Source: Gryganskiella cystojenkinii (taxonomy: Eukaryota; Mortierellomycota; Mortierellomycetes; Mortierellales; Mortierellaceae). From it: a stretch of 11,924 nucleotides of DNA. This document shows positions 9,252-11,924 of the stretch, piece by piece. Position 1 is the stretch's first letter. The number at the start of each line of letters is the position of its first letter. Location of the stretch: NCBI GenBank assembly GCA_015852425.1, contig JAAAIG010000918.1:1-11924 (forward strand). The letters are read 5' to 3'. A program made the position numbers and the translations under genes. The notes below the pieces were generated by a model, which saw only the letters and a list, made by a program, of their open reading frames with translations, was not told the origin of the DNA and made no database searches.

Positions 9252-9303
9252 GCCACCAAATTTAAAAAAAACAAAAAAAAGGAGCTGGTCGAATTTTGGT
9301 GGC
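9252..9303 (+). repeat. 9-bp inverted repeat in the Osh3 3' flank
   Basis: GCCACCAAA (9252-9260) and TTTGGTGGC (9295-9303) are perfect arms separated by 34 A-rich bases. In RNA they could pair as a stem in the 3' UTR. The arms are also copies of the octamer repeated elsewhere in this half of the window. Confidence 0.45.
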
Positions 9304-9378
9304 GTTTTTTTCTTGGTGGCAGACTGGCAGCAATGTCTGTTCAGAAAAGCCCATCCATGGGGTGGAATCACAACTCTC

Positions 9379-9384
9379 AATAAA
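9379..9384 (+). terminator. AATAAA, candidate polyadenylation signal
   Basis: Canonical hexamer in sense orientation, 265 nt downstream of the Osh3-type stop codon. Fungal signals are loose, so this is only a candidate. Confidence 0.3.
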
Positions 9385-9682
9385 AGTAGCTCTTTCGATT
9401 CCGGTGGCCTAAGCTACCCTCCTTATCTCACCGCGCAAAACGCGGTTTTGGCTCCTCGGGAACGGCTCAAAGTTACATGGGATTTATGCAAGGTAAATAT
9501 TGGCGGCAAAAAGAGGAAGGTTGATAGCAGAATGGGCTGAAAATCATTAATCTCATTCGATCGCCAGCAAAGCCCAAAAATTCGCTTTTGTCGCACAGCA
9601 AAACAGCAAAGGTTGCATAGATTTATGTATCACCTCCCAGGTGTCAGTCAGGTACAGAAGGGTATCTGTGTACAAGGCAAGA

Positions 9683-9693
9683 GGGGGGGGGGG
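9683..9693. repeat. 11-base G homopolymer
   Basis: A run of eleven G just beyond the stop codon of the minus-strand hypothetical gene. Its exact length may be unreliable because homopolymers are hard to sequence. Confidence 0.8.
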
Positions 9694-9715
9694 ATGCTGT
9701 CGGAGGTGAGGAAGC

Positions 9716-10291
9716 TTATGTGCTATTACTTGTAGAGTTGCCTAATTGTCGCTTTGCAATCCAATGTGCTATTCCTCCCCAGCTGTTTGTGCAAACTAGG
9801 CTGGAAATGCAGTGGAACTTGTTTCGGTCTCCTGTTGAAAGGCGTGAGCTTCCAATGAAGTATGGCGTGGCGATAGCTTGTTCCAAATAATCGATGTGCA
9901 CTTTTACTTGACCTCGTCTCACAGGCTCCATCTGTGAAATCATGAGAACAGCAGTGCAGGATCCATAGGTACAGGAGTAGCTTATCTTGATAGGATCCTT
10001 CACTGTCTCCTGGTGGAAGAGATCAAGACACTTGTTTGCTTCACCTCGAGCTGCATACAGGGACCCAATTCTTGCGTGCAGCAGGTACTCCGGATGACGG
10101 ATTGTAATATACATGACAATAATGAATACAAAAGCGAATAGTATTGGAGATAATTGACAGAGCCAATAGTAAAAAGGGAATATAATGATGCAAGCGAGAA
10201 TGTGAAAGAGTAGATGGAAGAGACTAACATAAAGGGAGGTTCTATCCATGATCATATTCTCCTTGATGATGTCCTCCATGTTGTTCTCCAT
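9716..10291 (-). CDS. hypothetical membrane protein with a TPR-like motif
   Basis: Not recognised. The single-exon frame encodes 191 aa from an ATG with A at -3 and G at +4. An earlier in-frame ATG at 10393 would add 34 residues from a CATCT-rich, leader-like stretch, so the downstream start is preferred. A short charged N-terminus is followed by two hydrophobic segments, about 19-40 and 47-64, likely a membrane hairpin. Residues 69-100 match TPR spacing well: Gly at repeat position 8 (G76), Tyr at 11 (Y79), Gly at 15 (G83), Phe at 24 (F92), Pro at 32 (P100); the usual Ala at 20 is Cys. After about 100 there is a Cys-containing tail and no clear second repeat. It could be a real lineage-specific protein, part of a larger spliced gene, or a decayed copy of a TPR protein. 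Confidence 0.45.
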   Translation of the reverse strand: MENNMEDIIKENMIMDRTSLYVSLFHLLFHILACIIIFPFYYWLCQLSPILFAFVFIIVMYITIRHPEYLLHARIGSLYAARGEANKCLDLFHQETVKDPIKISYSCTYGSCTAVLMISQMEPVRRGQVKVHIDYLEQAIATPYFIGSSRLSTGDRNKFHCISSLVCTNSWGGIAHWIAKRQLGNSTSNST

Positions 10292-10309
10292 GATGATCAA
10301 GCGACGACG

Positions 10310-10378
10310 ATATGATGAAGAGATGAAGACAATGCAATGAAGATGGAGAGATGAAGAGATGAGATTAAGAGATGATAT
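10310..10378. repeat. imperfect GATGAAGA-type repeats
   Basis: Purine-rich words such as GATGAAGA and GAGATGA recur several times here. Read on the gene strand they form a CATCTCTTCATCT pyrimidine tract just upstream of the chosen start of the hypothetical membrane protein, fitting a fungal 5' leader or promoter element. Confidence 0.6.
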
Positions 10379-10483
10379 TGCGACAATTTTCATTCCATAT
10401 TTACATCAGGGCGAGTTTGCTCTGTCGACTTTGATCAGTCGATATCGGCAAATTCAAGGAAACAGCAGGACAACACAACGCAT

Positions 10484-10515
10484 TTGCTTCGCCCTTGTTC
10501 TGTCATTGCTTCGCC
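10484..10515 (+). repeat. 10-bp direct repeat TTGCTTCGCC
   Basis: Two exact copies at 10484-10493 and 10506-10515, 22 bp apart. The core GCTTCGCC occurs again at 10911-10918, followed by a similar CTGTTCTATC tail. They may be promoter motifs or remnants of a small duplication. Confidence 0.5.
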
Positions 10516-10952
10516 TTTTGTTTCGTGATTACATGGAATTTGTGCGCGGTTTCTTCGATTGATCCCGCGCCACCAATTTTCAGTCCCATAAAACGCGCAC
10601 AAATCCAACGCAACTTTAATGATTTTTGAGCCGGCACACGCGTGTGCTCGAGATCGCGAACTTCTTTAACGATTTTCAGCCAACTGGTGTTTAGCTTTGA
10701 ATCGTTATCAGGGCACGTAAAATTTGAAGGCGCGATTGGCGCAAGAAAATGGGGGAGGTTACCAGAATCGAATGAGCCGACTGTCATTGCAATTAAGGAT
10801 TCTGGCTCTAAGCTATCCATTCCAGAGGAGAAACTCTTTTGCCACCAATCCGACGGATATTGAATGCATGATAACTCTGCCATGAGCATATCGCCACCAA
10901 GCTCTCTGTCGCTTCGCCCTGTTCTATCGTCGTTCAATTTCATTATTTTCAT
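10503..10952 (-). CDS. doubtful open frame, 149 codons
   Basis: An uninterrupted minus-strand frame from ATG at 10952 to TGA. No domain, signal peptide or membrane segment is visible and I recognise no family. It overlaps the palindrome and several short repeats, which suits a promoter better than a gene. An open frame of this length is not rare by chance in about 12 kb read in six frames. Listed only because it is among the longer unexplained frames. Confidence 0.12.
   Translation of the reverse strand: MKIMKLNDDRTGRSDRELGGDMLMAELSCIQYPSDWWQKSFSSGMDSLEPESLIAMTVGSFDSGNLPHFLAPIAPSNFTCPDNDSKLNTSWLKIVKEVRDLEHTRVPAQKSLKLRWICARFMGLKIGGAGSIEETAHKFHVITKQKAKQ
10634..10647. promoter_or_regulatory. 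14-bp perfect palindrome with an MCB core
   Basis: GCACACGCGTGTGC is its own reverse complement. Its centre ACGCGT is the MluI cell-cycle box bound by MBF-type regulators in yeasts. It lies about 340 bp upstream of the hypothetical membrane gene's start. Function is inferred from the motif only. Confidence 0.3.
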
Positions 10953-11203
10953 CTGCGATTGTCTTCTTTCCACTAGGCTCCTATGCTCCTATGCTTCCCA
11001 CTCTACCTCTTTCCTTGCTCGTCAATCGTGAATCATTCCCAGCTTTGCTTTAACCCTCGCGCCACGCTAGCTCGCTCAGCGCCTCATCTACCTCCGTCCC
11101 ATCGTCGCAGACTGACTCCACACGCATGTCGTGGCGCCACCTCAAACCAAGGAAATCCGCATGGTACTCGTGCAAGCCTGTTGAATGAAGTCTATGGTCT
11201 GTT

Positions 11204-11209
11204 TTTATT
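11204..11209 (-). terminator. AATAAA downstream of the small mitochondrial gene
   Basis: The minus strand reads AATAAA about 136 nt after the stop codon of the 69-aa gene, a plausible distance for a polyadenylation signal. Confidence 0.4.
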
Positions 11210-11344
11210 GCTTTTGAATCATCAAAAGACGACACTGCTCTATGTAGAATTGTAGGAATTGAAAGAAGTAATAAGAGGAGAGATCGCACTCGCTAATTGG
11301 GAGCAGGAACTCACTCAATGTCAGAGTGATGACAGTAGGAGAGC

Positions 11345-11554
11345 CTAATTATCGGCCTTCTTGAAGTAGGTGAAGTAGGCGTAGGTGACATCGACACCAA
11401 CAACGGCCGAGACAGCCGAAGCAATGACCAATTTCTGCGTCGAATGTTGACCAGTAGCGGCGGAGGCAGAGGTGCTGGACAAGACTGACGACGAGTAGTG
11501 ACGAGCGGCAGCGTGAATAGGAGCACGGAGGGATCGGATGGTGGAGGCGTTCAT
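11345..11554 (-). CDS. small mitochondrial membrane protein, 69 aa
   Basis: Family not recognised with certainty. Residues 1-20 form a typical mitochondrial presequence: four basic residues counting His, no acids, rich in Ala and Ser, ending RHY followed by SSS, which matches an R-3 type cleavage site after Tyr20. After a Ser/Ala/Thr linker, residues 42-61 are hydrophobic (KLVIASAVSAVVGVDV, then an aromatic TYAYFTYF) and are followed by KKADN, giving one membrane span with a short charged tail. This layout is common to small accessory subunits of respiratory complexes, for example of cytochrome c oxidase, but subunit identity is not claimed. The ATG has AAC before it, a good context, and there is a TATA box and a pyrimidine/A-rich leader upstream. 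No introns are needed. Confidence 0.72.
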   Translation of the reverse strand: MNASTIRSLRAPIHAAARHYSSSVLSSTSASAATGQHSTQKLVIASAVSAVVGVDVTYAYFTYFKKADN

Positions 11555-11711
11555 GTTGGTTTTGATTGTATCTTAAGGTTTCGGTTGAGTGGAGGAGTGT
11601 TGTTTAATGCTTCTTTTTTATTTTGTGCTTGCTTTTGGGTTGGGTTGTTTTGCTTGCGTTGTTGAGGTCTGGAGATAAAAAAAAAGGTAATTGGGATGAT
11701 GAGAAAGGTTC

Positions 11712-11718
11712 TTTTATA
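11712..11718 (-). promoter_or_regulatory. TATA box of the small mitochondrial gene
   Basis: The minus strand reads GGTATAAAAGAACC about 160 nt upstream of the start codon, followed by CTTTCTCATCATCCC. This fits a strong promoter for a highly expressed housekeeping gene. Confidence 0.5.
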
Positions 11719-11914
11719 CCTCTGCTGCATGGCTAGGACGTAACGCTGAAATATGGAAAATGGATTATGTCAAAAATCAAATTGCTGGTGCTCGGAGAAG
11801 GGGGCAAAAGTAAAGTTTACAAAGCAAATATGCCAAAGCAGAAAAAAGTCGACTGACAAAACAAATATCAAAAAATTTGATTTGAAATCAACAAGTGCTG
11901 CGACAATGCGGCGT

Positions 11915-11924
11915 GGGGGGGGGG
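11915..11924. repeat. terminal run of ten G
   Basis: The window stops inside a G homopolymer, which suggests an assembly break at a hard-to-read tract. Confidence 0.8.

Larger units (their letters stand above)
9115..9715. other. 3' flank of the Osh3-type gene
   Basis: The 3' UTR of the lipid-transfer gene lies here. A plus-strand AATAAA occurs at 9379-9384, 265 nt after the stop, and could be its polyadenylation signal. The stretch also holds T- and A-runs, three copies of the octamer GCCACCAA or its complement, and an 11-G run. A 111-codon frame at 9205-9540 crosses poly-A tracts and has no family resemblance, so it is not called as a gene. Confidence 0.5.
10292..11344. other. non-coding stretch with short repeats
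   Basis: About 1,050 bases without a confident gene, lying upstream of the hypothetical membrane protein and downstream of the small mitochondrial gene (both minus). It holds GATGA-rich repeats, a 14-bp palindrome with an ACGCGT core, three GCTTCGCC words, three GCCACCAA words and an AATAAA for the mitochondrial gene. One open frame (10503-10952, minus) is treated separately as doubtful. Confidence 0.5.
11555..11924. other. promoter and leader of the small mitochondrial gene, contig end
   Basis: No open frame of interest. The minus strand reads from the contig end through a TATA box into a CA-rich leader before the start codon. The last ten bases are all G. Confidence 0.55.

Noticed and set aside
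9205..9540. 111-codon plus-strand frame after the Osh3-type gene
   Set aside because: It crosses A-runs, giving Lys-rich stretches, shows no family resemblance and overlaps the probable 3' UTR.
9683..9693. G-run as a G-quadruplex
   Set aside because: A single uninterrupted run does not make the four spaced G-tracts of a usual intramolecular quadruplex; it is better treated as a homopolymer.
11050..11289. 79-codon minus frame with a leucine-rich, signal-like start
   Set aside because: Its first codon is GTG, it has no upstream ATG, and it spans the likely polyadenylation signal of the small mitochondrial gene.
1..11924. tRNA, rRNA, CRISPR arrays, transposon ends
   Set aside because: No tRNA B-box or cloverleaf, no rRNA-like stretch, no regularly spaced repeats, and no transposase or reverse-transcriptase motifs were seen on either strand by eye.

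Overview
This window looks like nuclear DNA from a filamentous fungus. The supported genes carry short introns of about 90-240 nt with GT..AG ends, there are pyrimidine-rich 5' leaders and long T/A homopolymers, and the proteins resemble fungal families. The intron density and gene style suggest an early-diverging, Mortierella-like (Mucoromycota) fungus. The lineage is an inference; nothing in the sequence proves it. The last bases are a run of ten G, which looks like a contig end.

Layout from left to right. (1) 547-2674, minus: PUS1, a tRNA pseudouridine synthase with five coding exons. It has two in-frame ATGs: the first adds a mitochondrial presequence, and the second starts a nuclear-type form. 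(2) 3320-4625, minus: ALKBH6, a 2-oxoglutarate/Fe(II) dioxygenase of the AlkB family, 237 aa in five exons, one of them only 14 nt. (3) 4626-5435: an 810-bp divergent promoter. (4) 5436-9114, plus: an Osh3-type oxysterol-binding protein, 1030 aa in six exons. Its order is a GOLD domain split by a Ser-rich insert, then PH, an FFAT-like motif and the lipid-transfer ORD, whose signature reads SHYPP where the family has SHHPP. (5) 9115-9715: 3' flank. (6) 9716-10291, minus: an unrecognised two-membrane-segment protein with one TPR-like motif. (7) 10292-11344: a repeat-containing, mostly non-coding stretch. (8) 11345-11554, minus: a 69-aa small mitochondrial membrane protein with a TATA box upstream.

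The genes do not form one pathway. They cover tRNA modification, a probable demethylase, ER/plasma-membrane lipid exchange and a mitochondrial membrane component, as expected of ordinary housekeeping fungal DNA. No mobile element, CRISPR array, tRNA or rRNA was seen, and I see no clear novel multi-gene system. The points most worth checking are the altered ORD signature, the two-start arrangement of PUS1, the ALKBH6 micro-exon, an Osh3 intron whose retention would add a hydrophobic tail, the orphan TPR/membrane protein, and an over-represented octamer GCCACCAA clustered at 9.25-10.9 kb. All exon joins were worked out by hand from splice signals, reading phase and remembered family sequences; none is confirmed by transcripts.
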